From: Parachlorella kessleri
Taxonomy: Eukaryota > Chlorophyta > Trebouxiophyceae > Chlorellales > Chlorellaceae
DNA: 41,486 bases
Assembly: GCA_001598975.1 (NCBI GenBank)
Contig: BBXU01000724.1
Span: 1 to 41,486, forward strand
Reading direction: 5' to 3'
Part shown: positions 1 through 11,684 of the stretch, one piece after another
Layout of the letters: each line of letters starts with the position of its first letter
Numbering within the stretch: the first letter of the stretch is position 1
Position numbers and translations under genes: made by a program
The notes under the pieces: generated by a model
The model's database searches: none
The model's input: only the letters and a program-made list of their open reading frames with translations
What the model was told of the DNA's origin: nothing

Positions 1-1597
1 GGCAAAACCGGCGCGCATGATACCCTCGACGTCTTGCGCTGGCATCAGCTGCATCCCACCCCGCTGCCCCCTGCCCAAGCATGTGTCGCTCCCTTGCCGT
101 CTCATCTCACCTGCACCGTGTTGAGCCGGTAGCGGCTCTCCACCGCGGCCCGCACATCTCGTAGCACCTTCTTCATGCTTTCGTGCTGCTCAGCGGCCAC
201 CACGGCCTCCGCCACCGTCTCATTCAGCCACTGGAGGAAGTCGCGGTCGTTGACCCCGCCTGCAGCCGCCGCGGCCCGGGATTACAAATCAAAGAAATAT
301 AACCAAGGCACATCCCCAGCGCGCTTTCTCGCTTTCTCCAACGCATACCCGCTGTCCTGTCCGCTCTCAGTTACCTTCTGCCGCTAGCATGCACAAGCTC
401 CAAACACTGACAGGAGCACAGCTGGGATTACAGCGGTCCGGCCTGGCCGTCATGCGCCTCCCCCACAGCAACACCCCAGGGGTGTTGTTTCAATGCCAGG
501 ATGCCGCCTTGCACTCAGAGGCGGGGGGGGGGGGGGGGTTGGAGGCTGAGGCTGCCAATGAAGGGTCACGGTGGACCCCTCCTCAAAGCCTCCATGAAAC
601 GCCGGTCTCTCTCTACGAGAGCTGGGCATTTGCCTGCACACCGCTGCGGCCGCTTTGCTCGCTGCTCGGCTGCCCTGCTTAACAGCTGGCAGTGCCGCAT
701 GGCAAGGGCGGGGCAGTGCAAGCCCACCCACACCCGGCCGCCAGTTGGTAGCGGCTGCAGGGCCATATCTGATGGCTGTGCTGCCCCTCAGCAACCATGG
801 AGGGCCCTCTCAGCTCTGCCACAGCCCGTTAGGATAGTAGCAGCGCACATTGTCCCACCTCCTTCTGTGTCAATTAGCCACCTGGCGGCCACCTCCAGCC
901 TGACCATTCACGTCCGCCCCCATCCACCTTCTTAAGCGCATCGCCCACTCACCTAGCGAGCAGCTGCCCACCCCTGCCGCCAGCTCCTCCTGTGATATAA
1001 GCCCAAAGGCCAGGAACAGCGGGCCCAGGGACCCATAGGCAGGCAGGTCGGCCCGGATGGGGGTCAGGACGGCGCCATCCTTCACAAAGAACTCGACCTT
1101 GGCGGCAGGCGGCCGCATGCCACGCGAGAGCTGGTCCACATAGGCGTTGAGGACCTGTAGGGGCGTCTCGAGACAGGGTTAGGTGCCCCTTCAGGCCTGG
1201 AGCAAGTTGCAGCTGCCTGGGACTGCTTCAAGTGCGGGCGGTGGCGGGCAGCGCTGCAATGGCAGGCCCAACTTGCAAACTTGCATACTCTGCGTCTCAG
1301 TCCCCGAGGGAAACAAACTGTGAAGGCCGCAGATTTATTAGACAAGCACACTGGCCTGGCTGGGTGTCAAGCAGCCTAGGGCCCGGACCTTGAGTGACTC
1401 TGAGTTGCGGTTGAGCTCGAAGGGATGCGAGGCAAAGAGGTCGGGGTGAATGCGCCTGCGGGACGTCAGCAGCCAGCCTTTGAGTCAGCCAGCCAGGCCA
1501 GGTGGGGAGTTGCGTCGAGGTAGGGAAGAGTGTTCAGCTGCCCTCACCTCACTATAGCGCGGATAAGCCGCTTCCAGTTTTGATCAATGATAGACAT
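1..1597 (-). CDS. TCAIM-like protein (DUF4460/DUF4461), 5' part
   Basis: Minus-strand gene cut by the left edge. Exons joined in phase: 1597-1548, 1455-1389, 1154-953, 259-111 and probably 48-1. The start at 1597 is the first ATG after an in-frame stop. The protein begins MSIIDQNWKRLIRAIV and runs into RRIHPDLFASHPFELN, which resembles the J-like segment of the animal mitochondrial protein TCAIM (VHPDFFGQHP in the human protein). The next exon (LNAYVDQL, KVEFFVKD) and the 259-111 exon (DFLQWLNETV ... VLRDVRAAVESRYRLN) follow the order seen in that family. Family function is poorly defined; the animal member is mitochondrial. The start lacks an obvious long targeting peptide, so a further 5' exon is possible. 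The gene is divergent from the kinesin. The family match is from remembered similarity, good at the HPD exon and weaker in the last partial exon. Confidence 0.6.
523..538 (+). repeat. 16-base G homopolymer
   Basis: Uninterrupted G run inside the 693-bp intron (260-952) of the TCAIM-like gene. The rest of this intron shows no coding signal consistent with the gene. Confidence 0.9.
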
Positions 1598-2013
1598 GTT
1601 GTTAGAGCGTTGCCCAGCGTCCAGCACAGCCCTCTTGAAAGCTCAGTTCATGACATAGTCAAGCTTCGGGCCAGCACCTGGTGACATTTTCGCAGCAGCA
1701 TCAGTATGGAATAAAAAGCCCTTAGATATAAAGGTTGCTGTGCACGAGGTGGGTTGGAGTTTGCGCCCTGGTGTCTGGCGCGGGAACTCAACAAACTGGC
1801 GTGCCTGGGCTCGTCACTTCTCTTCAATGGCTTAGTTCTTGCTTATCTCTTGGGAATTCCTAGTAGTGATTGTACAGGCGCGGTGGGGCTCTTCAGGCCG
1901 TGCCTGTAAGCCTGGCCTTTTGAGGGGTTCACTGACAGCAGTGCTGTGGACGTGCATTGCTTCGCAGCTTTCTTACGCTTGTAATCTGCGAGAAAGTGAT
2001 GGTATCGGAGACC
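1598..2013. promoter_or_regulatory. Divergent promoter between TCAIM-like gene and kinesin
   Basis: 416-bp interval between two oppositely oriented start codons, so both promoters must overlap here. A TATAAAG word lies at 1727-1733 on the plus strand, about 280 bp before the kinesin ATG. No clear TATA was seen for the minus-strand gene. No other gene is visible. Confidence 0.5.
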
Positions 2014-5000
2014 ATGGGCGACGTTGCCATGTATGAAGGCGTCACAGGCAGCCAGAAGGACCATGTCTGTGTTGCAGTCAGGTTTAGGCCGCTCAGGTGA
2101 GCACAGATCCAGCGTAATAGGCGCCAGGAGGAGCTGGTTGCCTCGACCTGCCTGGCTGGCACTTCCCAAACGCGGTGCTAGTCTACCAGAGGGCCAGTCT
2201 CTATGGGCAGACAATGCTAGCATACTGCCACTGTGCAAGTGCTGCTAGGGCAACACAGCAGCGTGTTCTCGTCCGTACACCGTCCTTGCATACGTTCCTG
2301 TGACGGCTGCTAGCTTAACCTGGATATTGCTGCAAGCGAACTGCCCCCGTTTTGGCGTTTGCAGTGACAAGGAGCGAAACCGAGGTGACAGGGAGGTGTG
2401 GGGACCCCTGGGAAGCAACACTGTTGGCATCCTTGAGGATGTGGGCGTGAAGGTCAAGTATGCGTACGACTATGTCTTCGATGGCGGCATCAGCAACACG
2501 ACGGTGTACAAGACCATCGGCAGCCGAATCGTGAAGAGCAGCTTGGATGGCATCAACGGTGAGTGTCCTCTTGCAGTTTCAACCGCACTGCTGCTCTGTG
2601 TGGCACGACCTTCCAGCCATCAACTGGCTTGTGAAGTGTGGAGTGGGGAGCCCCACGTTAGTTCCTGCGCTCGTCAAGCTGGCAGTTTCTAGCGGGTCCA
2701 TGTACTCCCTTACCAGCCACAAGTTAAGAGTTTCCACTATCGAAATAGCACACGCAGGCCCTTTCACTTTCTGCGCAATGTGCCCTGCCACAGAGACACA
2801 AAATTACCTACCGCTGGTCGCAACGCGGCCTGTAAGCCGGGGGGTTGACTGATGAGCTGCTGCGGCCATGCAGGGACGGTTTTTGCGTATGGCGTGACCA
2901 GCTCGGGCAAGACCCACACTATGATGGTGGGTTCACCATTCGACACCGCAGCCGTGTTCAGATTATATCAGGCTGGCTTTGAGACGGTATATGCCTCGAG
3001 CCCGAGGGGGAGTGGCGTGTGGCCTGCACGGCAGCTCATGCACGGTTTTGGCTCCTCCCCATCTCGTGTCTGGCATTGCTCTGCCACAAAGCTAGAGGCG
3101 TCGGCAGGGAGGCCCCCGGTTGCCCCTGGCTGTCTGTGCGGCGGGGTGGGCAAGGTATGCCCCGGGTGTGGTGCCCCCTTGTCGACACCTGGGCTATGTC
3201 AGTGCCTGAGTGGGCGTGTCCTTGCTGCAGGGCACGGATGACACACCCGGCATGATCCCCCTGGCTCTGACCGAGGTGTTTCGGCTGGTGGAGCGCAGCC
3301 CCAAGAAGGAGTTCCTCATCCGCATGAGCATGATGGAGATCTACAATGAGGTGCGCTGACTGTGCCTGTCTGGTCTAGACTAGTCTAGTCTAACACCATA
3401 CCGCCACCCGACCATGATGGAAACCTACAACGAGGTGCGCTGCCTGACTGTGGATGGACGTGGGTGGTAAATGTGGAGAAAGAGAGCTCCACACAGGCTT
3501 ACTGGGTAGCCTGCAATGGGGTATTCGCAACTCACTTTTGGGAGTCACAGGGAGGTGGAAGATTCCTCCATGCGACGGGAGTGATACCGCGAAATTTGCG
3601 TATCGCAGTTCACACATAGTTTCAGCCTGCATGGCTTGAATTGAACAAAAAGAAACACCATGGCCTGTCCTCTGACAGCCTCGAGGCAGTGTGAGTTGGT
3701 GCTTAGTTCTGTGTAACTCAGTGTTGAGTGTGTGTACCCCGGGTCCTGGCAGCTAAGCAAGGCCTAGGCACCCTAGAATGGGTGTTTAATGCCTACTGAA
3801 CTCCTCTTCAAACCAGCCTGGAACCTAAGCTGTCTGAGCTAGCCCACCCCTGTTCCCGAACTCCCTTTGTCTAGTTTTAGTGAAGTCTTTTTGTATGTCT
3901 TAGCCCAACACCCTCGACAGATGTAGGACAACCGTCAAGCCCACACTCCTCTGGCCTGGATCCATAGCTGCCCAACCCCTGACTGCCTCCCGAGCGTACC
4001 ACTCACCTTGCCCCCAACCCTTTGGCTGCGCAGGTGCTGAACGACCTGCTCAACCCCTCCAAGACCAACCTGAAGCTGCGTGAGGACCCCCGGCGCGGGT
4101 TTTATGTGGAGGGGATTACTGAGGAAACACTGTTGTCCTGCGACCACGCGCTGTCAGTCATCGCAGCCGGGGATGCACACAGGAAGGTGGGTGACGAGCA
4201 GCGTCGTTACCTTCCCTCCCTGGCTGCCTCGTATGGGTACCACCTTTGGGTACCACCTGGCATCCCCATGCGGGGACAGGGTGCACGTTCCTACCCTGGG
4301 TGGAGTTGATTTAGGGCTGACATCCCTTGCCGGTTGGCTTCCGCTCCTGTAGGGAAGCGCCAGGAAGCGCCAAGGTTGGAATGGGGCCCCTCCCGCTCCC
4401 ACACACCAAGATGAGCTACCTCTGGTCACCTTTCCACCAATAAACCTGAGCCTGTCTGCAGGTCAGCGCGACCGCCTTCAACGAGGGATCCTCCCGCTCC
4501 CACACAATCATCCGCCTCTCCATCGAGGCCTCAGACCGGCCCGAGGCAACCACAGACCCCAATGCGCCCGTGGCCCGGACCCTCTCCTTCCTACATCTTA
4601 TTGACTTGGCTGGCTCTGAGAGCGCCAAGGTACGAAGTTGCACTGGCACGGTGTAAGGTATGTGGGCGGGGTGCTGTAGTGAGGGCCCCAATGCTGCCTC
4701 CTGAGGTGACGTTGGATAGCAATGTACTGGCAATTGATTGCTTTGCAGCCTTGGGTTGCGCGAGCAGCCTCAGCCTACCCTCCAATCCGACACATCAGAG
4801 GCATGTTGCCCGCTCCAGGCCGTGCCCCCGTGCTATGCCTGTCTGTGCTGCAATCGGGAGGGCAAGCAGGGAAGTGCGCGCAAGCCAAACCGCCTGAGTG
4901 GAGCGGAGTTGCCCTGCCCTGCCCGCAGGTGGAGGTCAACAAGAGCCAGCGGGTAGAGGGGAGCTACATCAACAAGTCGCTGCTCACGCTGGGCACGGTC

Positions 5001-8000
5001 ATTCACAAACTGAGTGACGGCAACGCGCAGCACATACCCTTCCGCGACTCCAAGCTCACTCGGCTGCTGCAGAACTCGCTCACGGGTGGGTTGCCTGAGC
5101 GCTGGGCATGCTGCGTTGGCGCTGCAGCGTGATGGAGGGTAGCCCTGGGTGGGTTGTTGCAGTGCATGGTGGCGGAGGGAGGGTAAGTTGCAGCAAGGCA
5201 AGAGACCACCTTCGTCGGCTCGCACGGGAGTGTAGGGGACACAACACGGGAGGTGGAGGAAGGTGGCTGCATGTTCCGCTGAACTGCTGGGCCAAGTGTT
5301 CCCCCGTCTTGAAATCCACACGCTGTGCGCGCTGTGCTGCAAGGACGCCTGCCCGTCCCACCTGGCAGTGCTTCCGCCTGCACCACAGCAGGTGCTGGCA
5401 TGGCTGGCGCGCAGCACGCCAGCATGGTCTTCGTGTAGCCCCGCCGTGCTTGATGGGATTGCCTTGCTGCACCCTGCAGGCCAGGGCGCCAAGATGGCTG
5501 TTGTGTGCACCCTCACCCCAGCCTCAACCCAGGCCGAGGAGACCCACAACACCCTCAAGTTTGCCAGCAGAGCCAAGAAGGTGGGTGCCGCTGCTTGGGT
5601 GCTTGCTTGAGCTGACGAGCTCCCCTGTGCTGCTGCCGTGCTCGGAGGTACCACCTGGTTGGAAGGTGGTGGACAAAGCGGTCAAGTGCAAGAGCTGGTG
5701 CGCTGAGGACTGCTTCGACTTGCCACCAGCACTGGCCACCACTGGGCCGCCCGGTGGCGCCCACTGTGCACTGTGTGCCTGGCAGGAGGTCTTCAATGAA
5801 CCGTCACTTGGGCGTGAGCCGCTTGTCCGGTTGTGTTGCCGCTGGCTGCCTGTCCGTGGGTCGTGTTATGGAGCGTCTCGGCCTGCTGCGCTGTACTTAG
5901 CCTTGCCGACCCGCCTGCCTGCCTTGCCTGCCTGGCTGCAGATCGAGATCTCCGCCAAGCGTAATGAGATCATTGACCAGAGCTCGCTCATCGCGAGGTA
6001 CCAGCAGGAGGTCGCCCTGCTGAGGGGGCAGCTGGAGATTGTCATGCGGGAGCGTAAGTGGCTTCTTTCTTTGCCAGAGGTGCTAGAGGGTGACCTGCCC
6101 TGGCAGGGGTTGAAGGGAGATGAGGGCATAAGGAGTGTGCAGGCTGGTTGGTGTGTGGCTAAGCCTGGCCCTTGCCAGCATGGCGCCCAGGCAGATTACC
6201 AGTGCCGTTTGATGTCACACACGGCGGGGGCAGTCCTCCTGTCACGTGTGTTGCTGCAACGCTGCGTAGCACGGGCATCGTTGCGCCCACCCAGTCCAAG
6301 CCAGGTTCCCGGCAGCGGTGACCGTTCATTGTTCAGTTGGTGTTGCGACGGTACTCTGCAACCCGGGCAGCGGTGGGCGTTTGAGTCACGCAGCATGCAT
6401 GCGTGCTTGGCGGCGGCATGGGCGGCTTCCTATGCGGGCTGGGGCTTCGCAACCAAAATGCTTCCAAACTTGCCGAAAGTTTGCCTAGCAGTACGCTGGG
6501 TGTACAGCCTCTGCCAGCTGGGTCTGGGCTAAGGCTGGTTTGTGAAAGTCTCTCGAGGTTCTGCTGTTAGTGAGAGTTTCCAGTTGAGCCTGGCCCTCCA
6601 GCTGTTTCCCTGCCGCAGGGATGCTGGCAGCAGGGGTGGTCATTAAGTGATGGGCCCATACAGGCCGGGGGGTTTGGTGAACGATTGTGGGGCGCCTGAC
6701 GAACCCTAGGCATAGGCATTCTTGGTACTCTCCCTGCAGGCGGCAGCACTTGACAGGTGGACTACACGTGCATCCTGAAGTAAGACAGACCTCCAGATAC
6801 CCCGTTGGCATCCCCCTGCAGGCGGCGGCTACTCGGCAGTGGACCCCCACATGCACCCCGAGATGCGCACACTGAGGGAGAGGCTGGAGGAGGAGCGGCA
6901 GGCGCTCATCGCGCGGGAGGTGGGGCACGTGAAGAGGGGAGGAGGAGGGGGGGTGGGAGGGTGTTTGTCTCGACATGGCTGGGGTCTGTATGGTCTTGTA
7001 CGACATGATATTCATGTGGTGGGCGGGACAGGCGCCATGTCATCACTGCGTGGGTAGTTTGTCTTGTGGGCGAGGCAGCAACCGGCGCGCCAAGCATGTC
7101 GAGCTTACGGGCTTGTTGGTAGGCGTGTGAAGGTCGCGCTGACCCAGGCCTCAGCCTGGAGGGAAAATGTGTTAAGCCAAGACTTGGTGTCGTCAGGGAG
7201 GCCCATCTTGTGCGGCATTTCTCCTGAGCAGCCCTGTTTGGTATGTACTGGCTAGCGCACCTACCTCGCTTCTAGCACAGGTAGAAATCTCCGACCTGTG
7301 CCTGACCAGCCCTGCCGTGCCTTGTAGTGACTGGGCAAACCTCAAGCTTGGTGCAGGCGGAGAAGGCTCGGCTTGAGGAGCGCATCCGACGGCTCACGCA
7401 GTTTTTGCTCAACAGCGCGGCAGCGGACACTCTGCAGGTGAGGGGTCCGTCCCTTAAATTGCTTGGGAAGCCTGCTTGCCCGTGCCAGCAGCGGCAGCTG
7501 AGCTGACCAGGCGTGTCTCAGGAACGAGCAGCATCGTAGACCATGTCCTCTTAAACGACAGTTCTTAGGCTCTGTACCCCCTTAGGCGGTGCCATTCCCG
7601 TTGCGGCCTACCAGCTTGCACACTTGGTGGCACCCCATGCAACCATCCGCAAGCTGCGGATTGCGGCAGGTCATATGCCTCATGGCAGCCGCTCATCGCG
7701 ATCGCCTCATCCCCTTGCAGGAGCGGCGGCTAAGTGAGGCTGCCCTCCAAAAGGCGGCTGAACAGGCCTATGAGCTGCTGCGCTCGGGTGATGCCGCGGC
7801 CGCGATGGCAGACTTCCGGCTGGCCCAGCGTGGTGGGCAGGCGCTGGGGGATGCGCAGCACGCCGTGCGAAGCGTGCGGGGCGCTGGCGAGCTCATGGCG
7901 AGCGCGGCGGCGGCACAGGCGGCTGAGCGGCGGTGAGGAAGCGGGTGAACCTGTCTCAGCTCTTTGACCTGGGGTAGGGAGTCATTTTGAGGGTGGTTTG

Positions 8001-11000
8001 CAGCAGTCTGAGCTAGCCCAATCCTACAGTTTTCCGCACCCTTTGCGGGTCAGTCACAATCTTGTCACACACGCAGTGCAATCCCAACCAGGCCGCTACT
8101 AGGCAGGCAGTGGTTTGCAGCTGGCAGGTCCCTGGTGCCTGTTGTTGCGGGCGCCATGCAGCAGTCTTAGCTTGCACTTTCTTTGTCCCCACGAGCTTTG
8201 AACAGGGATGGGTTCGCCCTCGCCCACCATCATGAAAGTACATACCCGTCTGTGTGCCGGGCCAGCCACGTTATGCATGCTGCACCTGCCTGCAGGAGTG
8301 ATGCCGAGGTGGAGGCTGTTGAGTCGGACCTCCTCAGGGTGCAGCTGGCCACGCTGGCACTGGGTGAGCGCTGACTGCTTGGGGATGTAGCGTGTAGCTT
8401 AGATGCCGGCAGGGGTGGCAGCCCGGTAGAACAGGGGTTCCACGGGGATAGGCGGTACCACCCTCCTACAAAGGATTAGCGCTCGGGTATTTTGTGGGGC
8501 CTGGTGCGGCTCCCTGGCTATTGGTGGGAGCCGCGGCAACTGTGGGCCTTGGCGCCCTGATGCCCTTGGGTGAGAAGCTCCCACTTGCCATTCTAAGATA
8601 GAGTGCCGGCTCACCTGTGCTGCGCCGCCTTGCTCTGGACTGCGGCACGCTGGAGCCTGCGTGTAGTGCGCGTGCATGCGCTTGCAGGTCGTGCCTTCCC
8701 GGCGGCCGTGCTGCACTCACCGCTCCCCCGACCCCCCTCCCCCAACCCAACCCCAACCCCCCACACCCCCATACCCATCCCACCCACCACCAACAACAAC
8801 ACCACACACACACATAAACACAGACCCCACACACCCCAATCACCCCACCCCTTGCGACTGCCCTGCTGCTGCCTGCCCGCAGAGCTGGCTGAGCGTGAGA
8901 AGATGCTGGCCTCGCTGCGCACCACCGCCGGGGTCGACTTTGTGGGCGGAGACTTTGAGCACGACGACGTGGCCATGCAGGTGGGGGGTTGCCAGTGAGG
9001 CGACATATGCAGCGCAAGTATGCTAGGTTCTTGCACACAAGGACTGCCAGGTGTTGCAAGTTAGCGAAGACTTGCAACCTCGCTAAGAGGGTACTGTCCT
9101 GCCCAGAGAGGTGCAGGCCATGGCCGCCGCCCAGCGCTGTGCTGCGCTGAGGAGCATGTGAGCTAGCTGTCGCTGAGTTCACGCAGGCAGTATAGATCAG
9201 TAATGTGGCTTGCAATGCCGGGGCGCTGCGCTGTGCTGTGTGTGCTGCAGGTGATGTACGCGGAGCGGGAGTTCATGCAGGCGCAGCTGCAGTCGGCCGA
9301 CGACCACTCGGAGCGCCTGGCGGTCGCGCTGGAGAGGCTGCGGCGGCAGGTGGGTGCCGGCATCGTGTGGTATGGGAGGGGGCCTGGGAGGGTGCAGCTT
9401 GTCTGCCGCACGTGCGCGCCATGCCCTGCCCCTGACATGAGATGGTGCTGTTATTCGCTGTTGGTGTGCATCGTCCGTGCTGCTTGCCTGCATGCGTGGC
9501 AGAAGCAGCCCCCCAAGCCTGGCGAAATTTAGAAAGTGCCGGGCGTGGTACCTGATTCGCCTGGATTCCTTGATCCCTTGTATCCGATTCCCTCCATGCA
9601 GCTTGCCACCGAGCGTGGCGTGGACCCTGAGGCCGTGCCCCTGGGCCTGGAGGACGACTGGGAGGCGCAGCTGGAGGAGCTGGGCGGGTCGGAGGGCGCC
9701 GCGGCCGCAGTCGACGAGCTGCGGCGGCCGGGGTACGACCCCGCCCTGGCCGACAAGGTCCTAGCCATGGAGGACAAGGTAGGGGGACCGGCTGGCGGGG
9801 GGTTAGGTGGTGGGTGGAGGGGAGGGAGGCACCGTTGGACTGCGGCGGCCGGGCTACGACCCCGCCCTGGGCCGACAAGGTTCTAGCCATGGAGGACAAG
9901 GTATGTAGAAGTATGTTTGAGTAGAGGAGATTGAAGGGGTGGAGTGTTGGCCATGGAGGACAAGGTAGGGGATCGGCGGCGGGGAGGGTGGGCACTAGGA
10001 AGGCGCCATTGGACAGGCCGGTTGAAATACCCAACAGTTCCCTCCTGGGTCCTGTCGCTGGGGAGGTGCTGCCAAGGATGCTGCCGTGTCTTTCCCTGTC
10101 AGCCGCCGCGGATGGAGCGAGACGTTGTGTGTACACCATATAAGCAGCTGCAGGGAGCGTTGAAACGAGGCGCTGCGGCTGCCTCCTGCTGGAGGCAGTC
10201 GGTGCCTGCCCCTAACGGGCATGTGCTGCACGTGTTGACACCCTTGCGTCCCAGGGGTGACACACTAGCACCTGCCCGGCTTGCGCTCTGCCCTGCCTTG
10301 GTACCCCTGGATGACCAATGCAGACGCAGGTTACATGTGAGTGCATACATGCATGTGTCTTGCATGTCGTCAGTGTGCATGTGTCGGTCAGTCACCGCTG
10401 CTGTGCGCGCTGCTGCCCGCAGGTGCAACTGGCCCTGGACGCGCTGAGGGGCCGCGACGAGCAGATTGCCACGCAGCGCAAGGTGCTCAAGACGCTCACA
10501 GGCCTGGAGGAGCAGGTGGGCGGTTAGTTTCTAGGGTGGTGTTTTTGTGCGCGTTCTTCGTATCCGTCTTTGATTGTGGGCAACCCACTACCCCTGCTGT
10601 TTCGCGTGCTCTCCTCTCCCTGTCTACCTAGGACCTCTGCTTGCTGCTGGCCCCTAGTCGCTTGAGCTGCGGTGGCTGCCGGGTGTCACAACGCCCGAAC
10701 GCTTCCAGGCTCGAAAACTCTCGCGTCTTGGGGGCAGCCCTGCGGCCGGATGGCTGGGGCAAAATGCCTTAGGGCAGGCAAATTGCAGCAAGAAGCCATA
10801 GCGCGCCGCGGTCTGCTGAGCATGACTCACCACGGCGCCCGCTGCGCTGTGCTGCGCTGCAGGTCCAGGGCCAGCTGGCGGAGGTGACGGTGGAGAACAC
10901 CAACCTTCGCCGCGAGCTGGAGAGGCTGGAAGTGCAGAACAACCACTTGCAGGGCTATAACTTAGACTATATGCCCAACGAGGGGCTCAGCGATCTCATC

Positions 11001-11684
11001 GGCAGCCTGACGTCGGCCGTGGAGCGCGTGCGCATCACCGTGCAGCTGCGTCGCCTGGCGCACACCAAGCGGGGGAGCGGCGGCGCCGGCGGGTGGGTGG
11101 GTTGGGGGTGCCGCGGGTGCGGGGGCTGTGGGTGGGGCGTCACACATGGAGGGGCGCATGGAGGCGGTGGGGTGTGAGATGGCAGCCAGTGCAGCTGTCA
11201 TGCTGCTGCTGCTGCTGTGTTGCCTGGCCCACCACCCCCGTGCGGGAGTGAGTGTTGGCCGGTGGGCCGGGGGAGCTGTGGTGTGTGGGCTGCCGCTGGT
11301 CGAGCCGAGCCAGCCAGCCGTTGCTTACAATGCATGCACCTTAGTTGGGCACGCCTCATCGTGCCAGGTGCTATTTTGTAGAAGACCTGACGTGTTGCCC
11401 TCCGTGGACAGAGCGTGCCACACCTTGACGTGTTTGGCGCCTCAGCCAACATATGCCTAGGGCCCAAGAATCGCCCGCCCCCATCTCTCGCCCTCGCCCC
11501 GCGCACACATGCGTCTGAGCGCCCTTGTCACAGAGCTTGCCAGTAATGGTCAGCAACCTGTGTATCTTGCGCTCCCTCGTGCTGCAGCCTGCTTCCAGAG
11601 AAGTCGGACAAGGGCATGAGCCGCGAGGCGATGAGGGCGGCCCTAGACCGCCTGCAAGCGGTCAGCAGCAGCGCGGCCGTTTAG
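2014..11684 (+). CDS. Kinesin-7 (CENP-E-like) motor protein, 19 exons
   Basis: Exons, all phase-compatible: 2014-2096, 2365-2558, 2874-2926, 3231-3350, 4034-4186, 4462-4629, 4929-5085, 5480-5580, 5942-6053, 6822-6919, 7357-7437, 7721-7932, 8296-8363, 8883-8980, 9251-9349, 9602-9778, 10423-10515, 10863-11092, 11588-11684 (stop TAG). They give 797 residues. N-terminal motor: [11 protein letters not shown] near residue 18, P-loop GVTSSGKT (99-106), switch I NEGSSRSH (208-215), switch II DLAGSE (249-254), then [10 protein letters not shown] and [13 protein letters not shown]. The neck after FASRAKK, with [15 protein letters not shown], is typical of kinesin-7 (CENP-E and plant relatives), as is [11 protein letters not shown] further on. 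The rest is mostly alpha-helical and Glu/Arg/Ala-rich, predicted coiled coil. Expected to be an ATP-driven plus-end microtubule motor; cargo is not readable. Motor exons are certain; the splice of exon 18 to 19 is the least certain. Confidence 0.92.
3371..3415 (-). mobile_element. 3'-tail fragment of a non-LTR-type retroelement
   Basis: This stretch in kinesin intron 4 has GGTCTAGACTAGTCTAG followed by TCTAAC, TACCGCCACC and GACCATG. The reverse complement of 40598-40640, 3' of the retroelement fragment in the PfkB intron, has the same words in the same order and spacing. Only about 45 bp is present, consistent with a severely 5'-truncated insertion in minus orientation. The adjacent exon copy (3411-3445) could be its target-site duplication. 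Confidence 0.55.
3411..3445 (+). repeat. Ghost copy of the 3' end of kinesin exon 4 and its donor
   Basis: Exon 4 ends ATGATGGAGATCTACAATGA and continues into GGTGCGCTG. The intron copy reads ATGATGGAAACCTACAACGA followed by GGTGCGCTG. Three substitutions lie in about 30 bp and the splice donor is duplicated too. The copies flank the 3371-3415 retroelement tail, so this may be a long target-site duplication. Confidence 0.75.
6740..6783 (+). repeat. Ghost copy of kinesin exon 10 start with acceptor
   Basis: Upstream of exon 10 (6822) a second CCCTGCAGGCGGC acceptor is followed by a sequence aligning with the exon start: GTGGAC, then CAC, GTGCATCCTGAAG against ATGCACCCCGAG, with many substitutions and about one gap. 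TTGG-rich intron sequence before the acceptor also matches. It looks like a decayed tandem duplicate that would shift frame if used. Confidence 0.5.
8728..8845 (+). repeat. C/CA-rich low-complexity tract in kinesin intron 13
   Basis: Over 100 bases almost free of G, with runs of C, CCCAA and CACACA, just upstream of the exon 14 acceptor at 8883. It may act as an extended polypyrimidine-like region or simply be an expanded microsatellite. Confidence 0.85.
9779..10014 (+). repeat. Two ghost copies of kinesin exon 16 end in the next intron
   Basis: Exon 16 ends with GCGGCGGCCGGGGTACGACC ... CTAGCCATGGAGGACAAG then the donor. The intron repeats this at about 9841-9902 with one inserted base (frame broken) and again, shorter, at about 9950-9967 (GCCATGGAGGACAAGGTAGG). 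Sequence after each donor (GTAGGGG, GGCGGGG, GTTGGAC or ATTGGAC) is also repeated, so the unit spans the exon end and proximal intron. Confidence 0.85.

Noticed and set aside
4833..5654. 273-residue minus-strand open frame
   Set aside because: Antisense to kinesin motor exons 7 and 8, with no recognisable domain.
5108..6532. 474-residue open frame on the plus strand
   Set aside because: It crosses kinesin exons out of frame and several introns; the codon-phase-consistent kinesin exons explain the region. Long open frames are expected in GC-rich DNA.
9273..10139. 288-residue Pro/Arg-rich minus-strand frame
   Set aside because: Antisense shadow of kinesin exons 15-16 and the repeated intron DNA; composition mirrors the plus-strand coding bias.
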